Source: Arthrobacter methylotrophus (GTDB lineage Bacteria; Actinomycetota; Actinomycetes; Actinomycetales; Micrococcaceae). Taken from it: a stretch of 64,000 nucleotides of DNA. The notes beneath the pieces are model-generated. The model searched no databases and had not been told where the DNA came from. It was given only the letters and a program-made list of their open reading frames with translations. Where the stretch lies: positions 4,836,001-4,900,000 of the forward strand of contig NZ_BAABED010000001.1 of NCBI RefSeq assembly GCF_039539965.1, read 5' to 3'. Below are positions 24,990-33,159 of the stretch, one piece after another; positions within the stretch are counted from its first letter, which is position 1, and every line of letters starts with the position of its first letter. A program made the translations under genes and the position numbers.

Positions 24990-25349
24990 CTAGGCCTCGG
25001 TTTGGTTGGGCAGTTGTTCCAGGCTTGCTTGGAGCCGCTGCGGCAGGGCATCAGTCCGTGGCGCTACTCCCGTGGGGGAGCGATGAAACGTGGAGCCTTG
25101 ATGCTTCCGGATTTCGAGTAACTCGTGGACGGATATCCCGGTGGCTGTCGCCAGCGCGTGCAGCGAGAGGCTGTTGTGATGAGCCAAGGCAAAAACCACG
25201 CCGGACAGGGCCTCGAAACCTTCAGTTTCGTAGATTTCCTGCACCAGCTTGGACATGCCGTTCGCATCATCGATTGATCCCGCTGACGCGGCAGTCGCCA
25301 TGGCGGTCAGCGACCATGCAGCAGAGTCGGGGCTGATGTAGATGCTCAT
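24990..25349 (-). CDS. Hypothetical protein
   Basis: A 119-residue protein of unrecognised family, mostly alpha-helical and Ala/Ser-rich at the N-terminus. Residues about 55-80 (HNSLSLHALATATGISVHELLEIRK) could form a small helix-turn-helix. No signal peptide or membrane segment is obvious. ATG 25349 gives a plausible N-terminus but no clear Shine-Dalgarno sequence is seen. It stands alone between the SAM riboswitch and palindrome C2. Confidence 0.6.
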   Translation of the reverse strand: MSIYISPDSAAWSLTAMATAASAGSIDDANGMSKLVQEIYETEGFEALSGVVFALAHHNSLSLHALATATGISVHELLEIRKHQGSTFHRSPTGVAPRTDALPQRLQASLEQLPNQTEA

Positions 25350-25406
25350 GTCGATACCCTACGGACTCGGGCCCTCTGGGGGAATGGGCGGCGTCTTCCT
25401 CATTAA

Positions 25407-25472
25407 CCCAACTGACTCGCAGTTGTTGTCGTTTTGAGCCCTCAGAACGACAACAACTGCGAGTTAGTTGGG
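25407..25472. repeat. Palindromic element C2 (family C)
   Basis: Inverted repeat with 32-base arms at 25407-25438 and 25441-25472 (30 of 32 match) and a two-base spacer. The left arm begins CCCAACTGACTCGCAG. It lies between the start of the hypothetical gene at 25349 and the stop of the cupin gene at 25520. It is the most symmetrical member of family C. Confidence 0.9.
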
Positions 25473-25519
25473 GGAAGAAGCCTGATGCGCCGGCCCCAGA
25501 ACCGGCGCATCAGACGTTT

Positions 25520-26047
25520 CTATCCGGACGCCAAGCGCAGGATCAGCGCTGCATGCCCGGGGAACCTCGAAACGAGGGACTCGATGTCCTTTTCCGTTGG
25601 CTTCGCCGAGTCCGATCTCTCGTAACCGGGCGAGAGGCTGCAGCTGACCAAGGCGAACCCCGGACCGGCCAACTCCGCCCCGAACCACGTGGAATGCGGG
25701 GCAACTCCTTGCAAGGTCTCGCCGGCCTCCGGGTTGGGACCGAACAGGGTTTCGGAATAGCCGAGTTCGGAATAGCCATTGTCCGGCGAGAAGACATGCA
25801 GCCTGAGGGGCGTCCCCAAGTGGAAGAACCACAACTCGTCCTGCTTCAGGGTGTGCAGCTGGAGAATCTCCCCGGTCTGCAGCAGGTACCAGTTGGAACT
25901 GTAGAGCGGGTGATCGACGTCGAAGCGCGGAGGCAACGCCGAACCGGTTATGTCCTCGTTGCTTACCAGGGCGGACGCGAACCAGCCGCCCACACTAGCG
26001 GGGGACATGTCCAGCCGTTTGATCCAGTCCTCAGCGGATTCAGTCAT
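25520..26047 (-). CDS. Cupin-fold protein, DUF985
   Basis: A 175-residue cupin of the DUF985 type. Conserved segments are SSNWYLLQTGEILQLHTLKQDELWFFHLG, ETLQGVAPHSTWFGAEL and FALVSCSLSPGYE, which form the jelly roll. The ligand or reaction is unknown. Its start overlaps the end of the PAS gene by eight bases, so it is the last gene of the GMC-PAS-cupin operon. Confidence 0.85.
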   Translation of the reverse strand: MTESAEDWIKRLDMSPASVGGWFASALVSNEDITGSALPPRFDVDHPLYSSNWYLLQTGEILQLHTLKQDELWFFHLGTPLRLHVFSPDNGYSELGYSETLFGPNPEAGETLQGVAPHSTWFGAELAGPGFALVSCSLSPGYERSDSAKPTEKDIESLVSRFPGHAALILRLASG

Positions 26048-26444
26048 TGACCGGGTCCTTCAGGGAGAAACAGACCGTGATGCCAATGATTTCCTTGCTG
26101 CCCAGGGCGCGCAACAACCCTTTTTGGGTCACGATGTCCACATTCACCATGCCGTCTTCTTTGCTGGGGACGGCGATCGTTTCGTGGAAGTTGAGCAGGG
26201 GCTTTCCGCTCGCCATCACTTCCTTGTCGTGGGCAACGTGTTCCGCGCGCGAGTCCTGGTGCCCGATCAGTTCCGCCTTGCTCATGCTCACTAGGTCCGC
26301 GAAGTTCTGGTTGACCCACAGGAAGACCGAGTTCGCGTCCTTGACTACCCAGTACACGCCGTCCTGCCGGTCCAGCACATCGGCGACGCTCATGGGCGGA
26401 ACGGTGGGAAGGAGCGCCGGGTCCAGCGCCGGGGCGAAGGTCAC
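26040..26444 (-). CDS. PAS-domain protein
   Basis: A 134-residue single-PAS protein: DGVYWVVKDANSVFLWVNQNFADLV, then a GHQDSRAEHVAHDKEVMASG linker helix, an HETIAVPSK strand and a closing ITVCFSLKDP strand. No output domain follows, so it acts as a stand-alone sensor or partner. The GTG at 26444 overlaps the GMC stop as GTGA and marks the likely start; longer readings run into the oxidoreductase gene. The pairing with a flavoenzyme suggests a redox or ligand-sensing role, which is inference. Confidence 0.78.
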   Translation of the reverse strand: MTFAPALDPALLPTVPPMSVADVLDRQDGVYWVVKDANSVFLWVNQNFADLVSMSKAELIGHQDSRAEHVAHDKEVMASGKPLLNFHETIAVPSKEDGMVNVDIVTQKGLLRALGSKEIIGITVCFSLKDPVND

Positions 26445-28204
26445 GGCGCTGCCGCCGTTCCGCCGTCGGCCGCTAGTCTTTCGGCGAGGTCCTGCGCCAG
26501 GGCCACCATGGTCATGGTGGGGTTCCAGGACCCGCCGGTGGGCCAGAGGCTGCCGCCGGTGACGAAGACGTTCTGCACGCCGTTGAGGCGGTAGTCGGTC
26601 CCGACGACGGCGTCCTCCTCTTCGCCGATTGGCAAGCTGGAGCTTTCGTGCACCAATCCCGGTACGCGGCGCTCGGGGATTGCGGGACGCTCGGCGCCCC
26701 AGCTCCCGGCATCGGGATCCCCGTGCCAGTATTCGACGCGCTCCGCACCGGAAGGGGACAGGACCCGCTCCAGCATTTGGAAGGTTCCCTCGTCCATGGT
26801 GTCCCACGTGTCGTCGTCAGTGGCGTTGGCCAGCACCTGCAAGGTGACGTTGCAAGTGGGGTCCGCGCTGCCGGACAAGCGCAAGTGGTTCTCCGGATTG
26901 CTCTCGTCCAGTTCGCCGAGGACGGCGCAGACGAACACCAAATAGTCCTCCGATGACCGCAGCTGTGCCAGCGAAGCCGTGGCGACGACGTCGGGGGCGT
27001 AGCGTTCGGACTTCTGGGCGTTCTTGTCCGGGAAACGGTCCGAGAGGACCGAGAGTTGCACGTGATACTGCATGCCGGCCGGGCTCTTGCCCGCCAAATA
27101 GATGGCCGCCAGTTCCAGCTCGCCGAGCTGTTCGCTGAAATCAAAATCCTTGCGCGGAACCCGGGCCACCACCGAGGTGATGAAGTGGGCGGCGAAGTGC
27201 CCCCCGGCCCCTTGAACCTGCGGGAAGGAATTGAGAACCAGGGTCGCCGGGGGAAGCGTGCCCATGGCCAGGACCAGGTTGGCATCGCCGACATTTACCA
27301 CTCCGCGGTTGGTGTTCAACGCGGTGGCCCGTCCGTCCTGCTGGAGCACACTCAACACCGTGCAGTCCGTGACCACGCGAAGAGCCGCGCCCTTGCCTTG
27401 GGCCTCGAGCGCCGCCTGCCGGTCCGACAATTCCAGAAGGACCGCTGGCGTGGAGAACTTCGCGAAGTCCACACCTGAGCGTGCGCCCGTTGCCACAGCG
27501 AGCGGGGCCGGCATGCTGCGGGTGGCGGAATCGATCTTATGCAGGCCTGCCCCGAGCCGTTCCTGGAGGGCTTTCTGCATGATTCCGTAGACGGGCCGGG
27601 TGTCGTTAATGAGATCGACGACATCGGCCGACCGTCCGACGTCGATCTGGTCCGCCGAAACCACGTTGAGCAGATCTTCCGCCGACGTGAAGTGCGACTT
27701 GGCGGCGTCCATCACCGCCCGCGGCCAGCCCCGCATTTCATCTTCCTCGGGGCGGGGGCACCACGCGCTCCACATGATGCTGCGTCCGCCGTAGAAAGGG
27801 ACCATGCCGTGCTGCCAGGAAATCTTGCCTGGCGGCTGGTTGGCCGTGGCAGCCGCCAAGGTCCAGGGGAAGGTCTCCGAGAGCCCTCCCAGCGTCTCCT
27901 TGTACGGCAACGGCAGGTTCTGGAAATGCTGCGGCAAGAAAAAGGGACCCCGTTCAATGATCAGGATCCGTGCGTGCGGATTGACCGTCAGTGTCCGCTC
28001 AGCAAAGGCGTAGGCGCAGAACCCGCTGCCGATGACTATGTGGTCGAATTGTTCTTCTTCGCGGACTTTTTTCCATTCTCCCTCGGAGACGAAGAAGACA
28101 TGATCCATCACCTTCTGGGGTGAGGGATCCTGGGGACCGGGCGTGGGAAAACCGTGATTGAAATTCTGGGACGAAGAAACTGCACTCACAATGATGCCTT
28201 CCAT
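26441..28204 (-). CDS. GMC-family FAD-dependent oxidoreductase
   Basis: A 587-residue flavoenzyme. The FAD-binding Rossmann motif is HIVIGSGFCAYAFAERTL, about residues 55-72, after a 50-residue N-terminal extension. The chain ends with the GMC C-terminal signature VFVTGGSLWPTGGSWNPTMT. The substrate, an alcohol or sugar, cannot be named. The start at 28204 is uncertain because the first 30 residues are low in conservation and no strong Shine-Dalgarno sequence is seen; internal ATGs exist. It is followed by the PAS and cupin genes with overlaps, so the three are co-translated. Confidence 0.82.
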   Translation of the reverse strand: MEGIIVSAVSSSQNFNHGFPTPGPQDPSPQKVMDHVFFVSEGEWKKVREEEQFDHIVIGSGFCAYAFAERTLTVNPHARILIIERGPFFLPQHFQNLPLPYKETLGGLSETFPWTLAAATANQPPGKISWQHGMVPFYGGRSIMWSAWCPRPEEDEMRGWPRAVMDAAKSHFTSAEDLLNVVSADQIDVGRSADVVDLINDTRPVYGIMQKALQERLGAGLHKIDSATRSMPAPLAVATGARSGVDFAKFSTPAVLLELSDRQAALEAQGKGAALRVVTDCTVLSVLQQDGRATALNTNRGVVNVGDANLVLAMGTLPPATLVLNSFPQVQGAGGHFAAHFITSVVARVPRKDFDFSEQLGELELAAIYLAGKSPAGMQYHVQLSVLSDRFPDKNAQKSERYAPDVVATASLAQLRSSEDYLVFVCAVLGELDESNPENHLRLSGSADPTCNVTLQVLANATDDDTWDTMDEGTFQMLERVLSPSGAERVEYWHGDPDAGSWGAERPAIPERRVPGLVHESSSLPIGEEEDAVVGTDYRLNGVQNVFVTGGSLWPTGGSWNPTMTMVALAQDLAERLAADGGTAAAP

Positions 28205-28370
28205 CGACTTGCTGATTCCACGGCACCGTGAAATCAGGTGCCCGCTGGGCCGAAAGGCAGATCACCTTTCCCCAACAAGGTTCACGGAAACTAGTTAACT
28301 ACCGCGGCGACGGCGGCACAATAGACTTTGGCGGATTGCCGCCGGCCGAGAGACTTGGCATACTCCACGC

Positions 28371-28745
28371 GTGTCTTCTCTTCCTGTGACGTTTGCCGAG
28401 GACGTCATCAATCGGCCTATCAGGATCCAGTTCGAGGCATTCATTGACGAGCACCGCCGTGCGCTCAATGACTCTTTGAACGGGTTGACTGAGGAACAGG
28501 TCCGCCGGTCATTGGTGCCGTCCCGGACCACCCTGCTGGGCTTGGTGAAGCACGCGACCTCATCCTTGGGACTCGACGACTTGCTCAACGGCAACCGACG
28601 CGGACCGCTCCCGCTACGCTGGGTGTACCTTCACATGCTGCGCGAGCTTGCACAGCACTGCGGGCACGCTGACATCCTGCGGGAGCAGCTACTCAGCCAG
28701 GACCGCCGGCAAAGCCCTACTCAATCCCCGCGAACAACTCGTTAA
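28371..28745 (+). pseudogene. DinB/DUF664-like gene with internal in-frame deletion
   Basis: A 124-residue open frame. The N-terminal part (FIDEHRRALNDSLNGLTEEQVRRSLVPSRTTLLGLVKHAT) and the C-terminal part (LGLDDLLNGNRR, LPLRWVYLHMLRELAQHCGHADILREQLL) match the DUF664/DinB pattern, but they are joined directly at KHAT-SSLGL. In full-length relatives roughly 60-75 residues, including the His-bearing middle helices, separate them. The metal site is therefore incomplete and the four-helix fold broken. The frame is still open, so a short product may be made. It converges on pabC with a 29-base overlap. Confidence 0.65.
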
Positions 28746-29658
28746 GCTCGGCGGTGAGCTGCTTACGCATTGCCGGGGTGCCGATCTCCCTGCCGTCAAC
28801 GTGGTTGACCGGAGCGATGAGCCGGATGCTCGAGATCAGCCACACGGCGTCGGCGTCGAACAGGTCCTCCGGGACCAGTGGGCCGTAGCCAAGCTCCCAG
28901 CCCGCCGCCTTCGCTTTCGTGAAAAGAGCGTCTTGGGACGTTCCCGGGAGGATGCCGCTGTCCAGTTGCGGAGTGATGAGGCGCTTGACCGAGCGCACGG
29001 AGCCGGTGCCGTCGTCGACCGTTTCAACATGCGCCAGCAACACGGTCGACGTCGGGCCCTCCAGGACGCGTCCGTCGGTGGAGGTGAAGATGGCGTCGTC
29101 GGCGCCCTGCTTGTGTGCGTACCGCAGCGCGGCCATGTTCACCGCGTAGGAGAGCGTTTTGGCTCCGAGCAGCAGCCAGGGGGCGCGGTCGCCCGCCTCC
29201 GTGTCGAAGCCCCGGTCAAGGAGTACGACGTCGATGCCCGTCTCGCGCTGCCGGCGGCTGCCCGCGGGGGACGGCGAAGCCTGGATCCAGCACGTGGGAG
29301 CCGAAGCGCCTTCCACTCCGCGCGTCACCAAGAGCTTGACGACGACCTCGTCCTCGGCGGGGCTTGGCGCCGGGAAGGCGTCGCGGAATTCCTTGATGGC
29401 CGTGTCGATCGCGCGGCGCCAGACGTCCTGCTCGGGAATGTTGAGGTCCAGGGCGCGAGCCGAACTCTCAAGCCGGTTCAGGTGCGCTTGAACTTTCCGT
29501 GCCCGGCCCCCGACGGCGAGGAGCGACTCGAAGACGCCGTCACCCCGGGTGGCGCCCAGGTCGGTTGCCATGAGTTGCGGCTGGCTGGAATCGGCGATGC
29601 GGCCGTTTTCGAACGCTGGATCCAGGAAGACGAGGATTGTCGAGGCAGGAAGAGTCAT
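28717..29658 (-). CDS. pabC: Aminodeoxychorismate lyase (class IV PLP aminotransferase fold)
   Basis: A 313-residue fold-type IV PLP enzyme, probably releasing 4-aminobenzoate and pyruvate from aminodeoxychorismate for folate synthesis. Landmarks are MATDLGATRGDGVFESLL near residue 30, the PLP-Lys segment LLGAKTLSYAVNMAALRYA and the substrate loop GRVLEGPTSTVLL. Branched-chain and D-amino-acid transaminases share the fold, but the length and the LGATRGDG motif fit PabC. The partner PabB-like gene is 8 kb away at 36903. Confidence 0.8.
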   Translation of the reverse strand: MTLPASTILVFLDPAFENGRIADSSQPQLMATDLGATRGDGVFESLLAVGGRARKVQAHLNRLESSARALDLNIPEQDVWRRAIDTAIKEFRDAFPAPSPAEDEVVVKLLVTRGVEGASAPTCWIQASPSPAGSRRQRETGIDVVLLDRGFDTEAGDRAPWLLLGAKTLSYAVNMAALRYAHKQGADDAIFTSTDGRVLEGPTSTVLLAHVETVDDGTGSVRSVKRLITPQLDSGILPGTSQDALFTKAKAAGWELGYGPLVPEDLFDADAVWLISSIRLIAPVNHVDGREIGTPAMRKQLTAELNELFAGIE

Positions 29659-29778
29659 GCTTCCAGCTTAGTGTGGCCCCCAGAGGGATGGTCAGGACGA
29701 GCGGTCGGGAGCGGTGCGCCAGATAGGCTGGGCTGACTGTTACTTCTTTGACTAGTTCTTTGACTGGGGGGTTGTCGA

Positions 29779-31251
29779 GTGCCGTTTCCTTTTCCGTTCG
29801 GGGTGGAGTGGACCTGGCTCCTCACCGCGTGGGCCATTTTCGAGATCATCTTGCGCATTGTGCTGCTGGGCGTCATCCCGGGAAACCGCCGTCCCACCAC
29901 GGCCATGGCCTGGCTCCTGGCCGTCTTCCTCGTCCCGTCAGTGGGCTTCGTCTTGTTCCTGCTGTTCGGCAATTTCCGGTTGTCCCGCCGTCGTCGTGAA
30001 CAGCAGGAGCAAGTCAACGAACGGGTGCGTGCCGGCACGTCGGCGCTCGCCGACGTCGTCAGCACCTACTCCGGTCCCGAATGGGTGACGTCGGCCGCTG
30101 AACTGAACCGGCGCCTCGGCTCCCTGCCGATGGTGGACGGCAACTCTGCGGAGTTGATCGCCGGCTATGAGGAATCGCTCAAGGCCATGGCGGAAGCGGT
30201 TCGGGGGGCCAAGAGCTTCGTCAATGCGGAGTTTTACATCATGAGCAGTGATTCGGTCACCGACGAGCTCCTCACTGAGTTGGAAAACGCTGCCGACCGG
30301 GGTGTCGACGTCCGGCTCCTGTTCGATCACATCGGCACGTTGCGGATCCCCGGTTACCGACGGCTGGTCCGCAGGCTGAAGCGCGGCGGGATCCAGTGGC
30401 GCCGCATGTTGCCTTTGCTGCCGATCCACGGCCAGTGGCGCCGCCCGGATCTGCGGAACCACCGGAAGATCCTGGTGATCGACGGCGAAATCGCGTTCAC
30501 CGGCTCCCAGAACCTGATCGAGCCCTCCTACAACAACCCCAAGCACCGACGCGCCGGCCGCAAGTGGGTGGAACTCATGGTCCGTATGGAGGGGCCGATC
30601 GTTGCCACCCTCAACGTCGTCTTCGCCACCGACTGGCTGAGCGAGACCGATGAGTCTCTCGAATACCAGTTGCAGGTCTCCGACAGGGCCACCGCGGGGC
30701 CGATCACGGCCCAGGTGGTCCCGAGCGGTCCGGGGTTTGTCACGGAGAACAACCTGCGTCTGTTCAATACACTGATCTACTCGGCTCAGCACCGCATCTC
30801 GATCTGCAGTCCGTACTTCGTGCCCGACGATTCGCTGTTGTACGCCATTACGACGGCGGCACAGCGTGGCGTCGACGTGGAGCTTTTCGTCTCCGAGAAG
30901 GGCGATCAGTTCCTGGTCCACCACGCACAGCGCTCCTATTACGAAGCGCTCCTGGAGGCCGGGGTGCGGATCTATCTCTACCGCGCACCGTACGTGCTGC
31001 ACGCGAAGCACTTCACGATCGATGAGGAAGTGGCGGTGCTCGGCTCCAGCAACATGGACATGCGCTCCTTCTCGCTCAACATGGAGGTGTCCGTGATGTT
31101 GCTGGGTGCTGAGGCGGTGGACAGCATGCGTTCGGTGGAGTCGGCGTACAGGGCCATGTGCCAAGAGCTGACGTTGAACGATTGGCTGGGCCGGCCGATG
31201 CTCGCCAAATACGTGGACAACGTGGCGCGGTTGACGGCCACCCTGCAATAA
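29779..31251 (+). CDS. cls: Cardiolipin synthase (phospholipase D superfamily)
   Basis: A 490-residue membrane enzyme that makes cardiolipin from phosphatidylglycerol. Two N-terminal membrane helices (about residues 5-60, including TAMAWLLAVFLVPSVGFVLFLLFG) are followed by two HKD motifs: NHRKILVIDGEIAFTGSQN and HAKHFTIDEEVAVLGSSN. All four catalytic His/Lys and both Asp residues are present. GTG 29779 is the most upstream reasonable start. Confidence 0.93.
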   Translation: MPFPFPFGVEWTWLLTAWAIFEIILRIVLLGVIPGNRRPTTAMAWLLAVFLVPSVGFVLFLLFGNFRLSRRRREQQEQVNERVRAGTSALADVVSTYSGPEWVTSAAELNRRLGSLPMVDGNSAELIAGYEESLKAMAEAVRGAKSFVNAEFYIMSSDSVTDELLTELENAADRGVDVRLLFDHIGTLRIPGYRRLVRRLKRGGIQWRRMLPLLPIHGQWRRPDLRNHRKILVIDGEIAFTGSQNLIEPSYNNPKHRRAGRKWVELMVRMEGPIVATLNVVFATDWLSETDESLEYQLQVSDRATAGPITAQVVPSGPGFVTENNLRLFNTLIYSAQHRISICSPYFVPDDSLLYAITTAAQRGVDVELFVSEKGDQFLVHHAQRSYYEALLEAGVRIYLYRAPYVLHAKHFTIDEEVAVLGSSNMDMRSFSLNMEVSVMLLGAEAVDSMRSVESAYRAMCQELTLNDWLGRPMLAKYVDNVARLTATLQ

Positions 31252-31254
31252 GGC

Positions 31255-31704
31255 TCAGTCCTCGGCGCAGGCTTCGTCCGCGGGTTCGGCGTGGATCCGC
31301 GAGAGGAGCCCATGAAGCTGCCGGATCTCCTCGGCGGAGAATCCAGCGAAGGCTTCCCGTTCGACGTCGGCCACGGCAATCTCGATCGAAGCGACGGCGC
31401 GCTTGCCTTCCGCAGTGATTTCAACGAAATGCCGACGGCGGTCTGCAGGGTCCCGGCGACGGTCGGCCAGCCCTCGGCGTTCGAGATCGTTCAAGACGGC
31501 CACGAGGGCGCTGGCGTCGATCGAGAGGATATCGATGAGGCCTTGCTGGCTGATGGGACCGGACTCGTCAAGTCGGCACAGGAGGACCGCATGCCTTGGG
31601 CTGAGTCCGGAGGAGTCCAGCGCCTGGCGGAGGCGGGTGTTCATGATGCGCCCGTGGCGCGCCAGGAGGAAACCCAGTTGCTTGCCTGCTGCTGACGGAC
31701 TCAT
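31255..31704 (-). CDS. MarR family transcriptional regulator
   Basis: A 149-residue winged-helix regulator: SGLSPRHAVLLCRLDESGPISQQGLIDILSID forms the helices before the recognition helix, and the wing is RRGLADRRRDPADRRRHFVEIT with the usual Asp-Arg pair. It is divergently arranged with the oxidoreductase gene at 31829, which is a natural candidate target. It converges on cls with a three-base gap. Confidence 0.88.
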   Translation of the reverse strand: MSPSAAGKQLGFLLARHGRIMNTRLRQALDSSGLSPRHAVLLCRLDESGPISQQGLIDILSIDASALVAVLNDLERRGLADRRRDPADRRRHFVEITAEGKRAVASIEIAVADVEREAFAGFSAEEIRQLHGLLSRIHAEPADEACAED

Positions 31705-31828
31705 CGAGAAATCCTATCACTGAGGAAATTATCGGTCCTTAGGAATCGTTGTCATTCATAAACGATCTGCGCGGCGCGGAGCCGGGCAGCGTGAGCTTCT
31801 TCGGCCCATTCGATCCAAAGGAGTTGCC

Positions 31829-32926
31829 ATGAATGACCACGCTTCGAACGCCTCTGTAGTAATTGTCGGTGGAGGCTACGGTGGTATCGCCGTAGCCAAA
31901 GCACTCGACGCACAGGCGGCCGTCACCTTGGTGGAGCCAAAGGACGCCTTCGTGCACAATATCGCGGCGCTGCGCTCCGTCGTCCAACCCGATTTCCTGC
32001 CGCGAATGTTTTTGCCGTATGACCGCCTTCTAGTGCACGGCACCGTGCTCCGGGACCGTGCCGTGAGGGTGGATGGACACACCGTCGAGCTGGCTTCCGG
32101 AACCCGGCTGACGCCCGATTACATCGTCTTGGCAAGCGGCTCAAGCTATCCGTTCCCGGCCAAGAGCGATCGTATGGTCACGACCGATGCCATCGCGCGC
32201 TACCAAGCCGCACATGATGACCTCAAGCGTGCCAGCAGGGTCATGCTCCTGGGCGCCGGGGCGGTGGGCCTTGAATTTGCCGGCGAGATTGCCGCCGCAT
32301 GGCCGGACAAGGACGTGGTGCTGGTGGATCTGGCCCCGGACATCCTTCCCGGACCATACGATCCACGGCTGCGCGCCGAGGTCAATCGGCAGCTGGACGG
32401 CATCGGCATCCGGCGAATCATGGGCAGCCCCTTGGTGCAGTTGCCTTCGGTTCCCGCCGGGGAATTCGCGACATTCACGGTCAACACCGCAGGTGGCACT
32501 GCCATAGAGGCGGACATCTGGTTCCGCTGCTACGGGATAGCCCCGCAGACCGACTATGTTGCAGGGGAGCTGCTCGCCGCCCGGACCGCCGACGGCTATC
32601 TGCAAGTCACGCCCGAACTCCGGGTGGCGGGCTTCGAGAATGTCTATGCCCTGGGCGACATCTCGGCGATCGACGTGAATAAGGCCGGCGTCGCTGGACG
32701 CGAGGCTGCGGTGGTTGCCAAGAACATCCAGGCCCAATTGGACGGCTCCGCCGGCTTGGACGCCTATACGCCGTCGCGGCCGGTCATCATCCTTCCCTTG
32801 GGGCCCTCGGGTGGTTCGGGACAACTGCCCGACGGCGAAATCGCCAGCCCGGAGATGATCTCCCAGATCAAAGGGCAACACATGATGATCGATCGCTTTG
32901 TCGAGATGTTGAACCTGGGTTCCTGA
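31829..32926 (+). CDS. FAD-dependent pyridine-nucleotide oxidoreductase (NDH-2/AIF-like)
   Basis: A 365-residue two-dinucleotide-binding flavoprotein. The FAD motif is VIVGGGYGGIAVAKALD at the N-terminus, the NAD motif is VMLLGAGAVGLEFAGEIA near residue 135, and the second FAD-binding ENVYALGDISAID lies near 275. It resembles AIFM2/NDH-2-type quinone reductases but lacks a clear C-terminal membrane anchor. ATG 31829 has AAAGGAG five bases upstream. A MarR regulator is divergent. Confidence 0.85.
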   Translation: MNDHASNASVVIVGGGYGGIAVAKALDAQAAVTLVEPKDAFVHNIAALRSVVQPDFLPRMFLPYDRLLVHGTVLRDRAVRVDGHTVELASGTRLTPDYIVLASGSSYPFPAKSDRMVTTDAIARYQAAHDDLKRASRVMLLGAGAVGLEFAGEIAAAWPDKDVVLVDLAPDILPGPYDPRLRAEVNRQLDGIGIRRIMGSPLVQLPSVPAGEFATFTVNTAGGTAIEADIWFRCYGIAPQTDYVAGELLAARTADGYLQVTPELRVAGFENVYALGDISAIDVNKAGVAGREAAVVAKNIQAQLDGSAGLDAYTPSRPVIILPLGPSGGSGQLPDGEIASPEMISQIKGQHMMIDRFVEMLNLGS

Positions 32927-33159
32927 GCGTACGTGAGCGGGCCGTCCGTCCGCCTCCGCGCCCCGGATACTGCACGCCATCGCAAACGCAACAATAAAGT
33001 CCTTCTTCTGCAGCGACCCCTCAAGGCTTTTACGCCAAGTTAACGCCGCATCTGGTCGAGTCGGACATGCCCCTAGCTAACTGCTGTGCGCCATCCGCGG
33101 GGGTAGCCGGCCCGCAGTACAGCCGGCTGGAGCTCTCACTATCGGAAGAAGAGAACACC

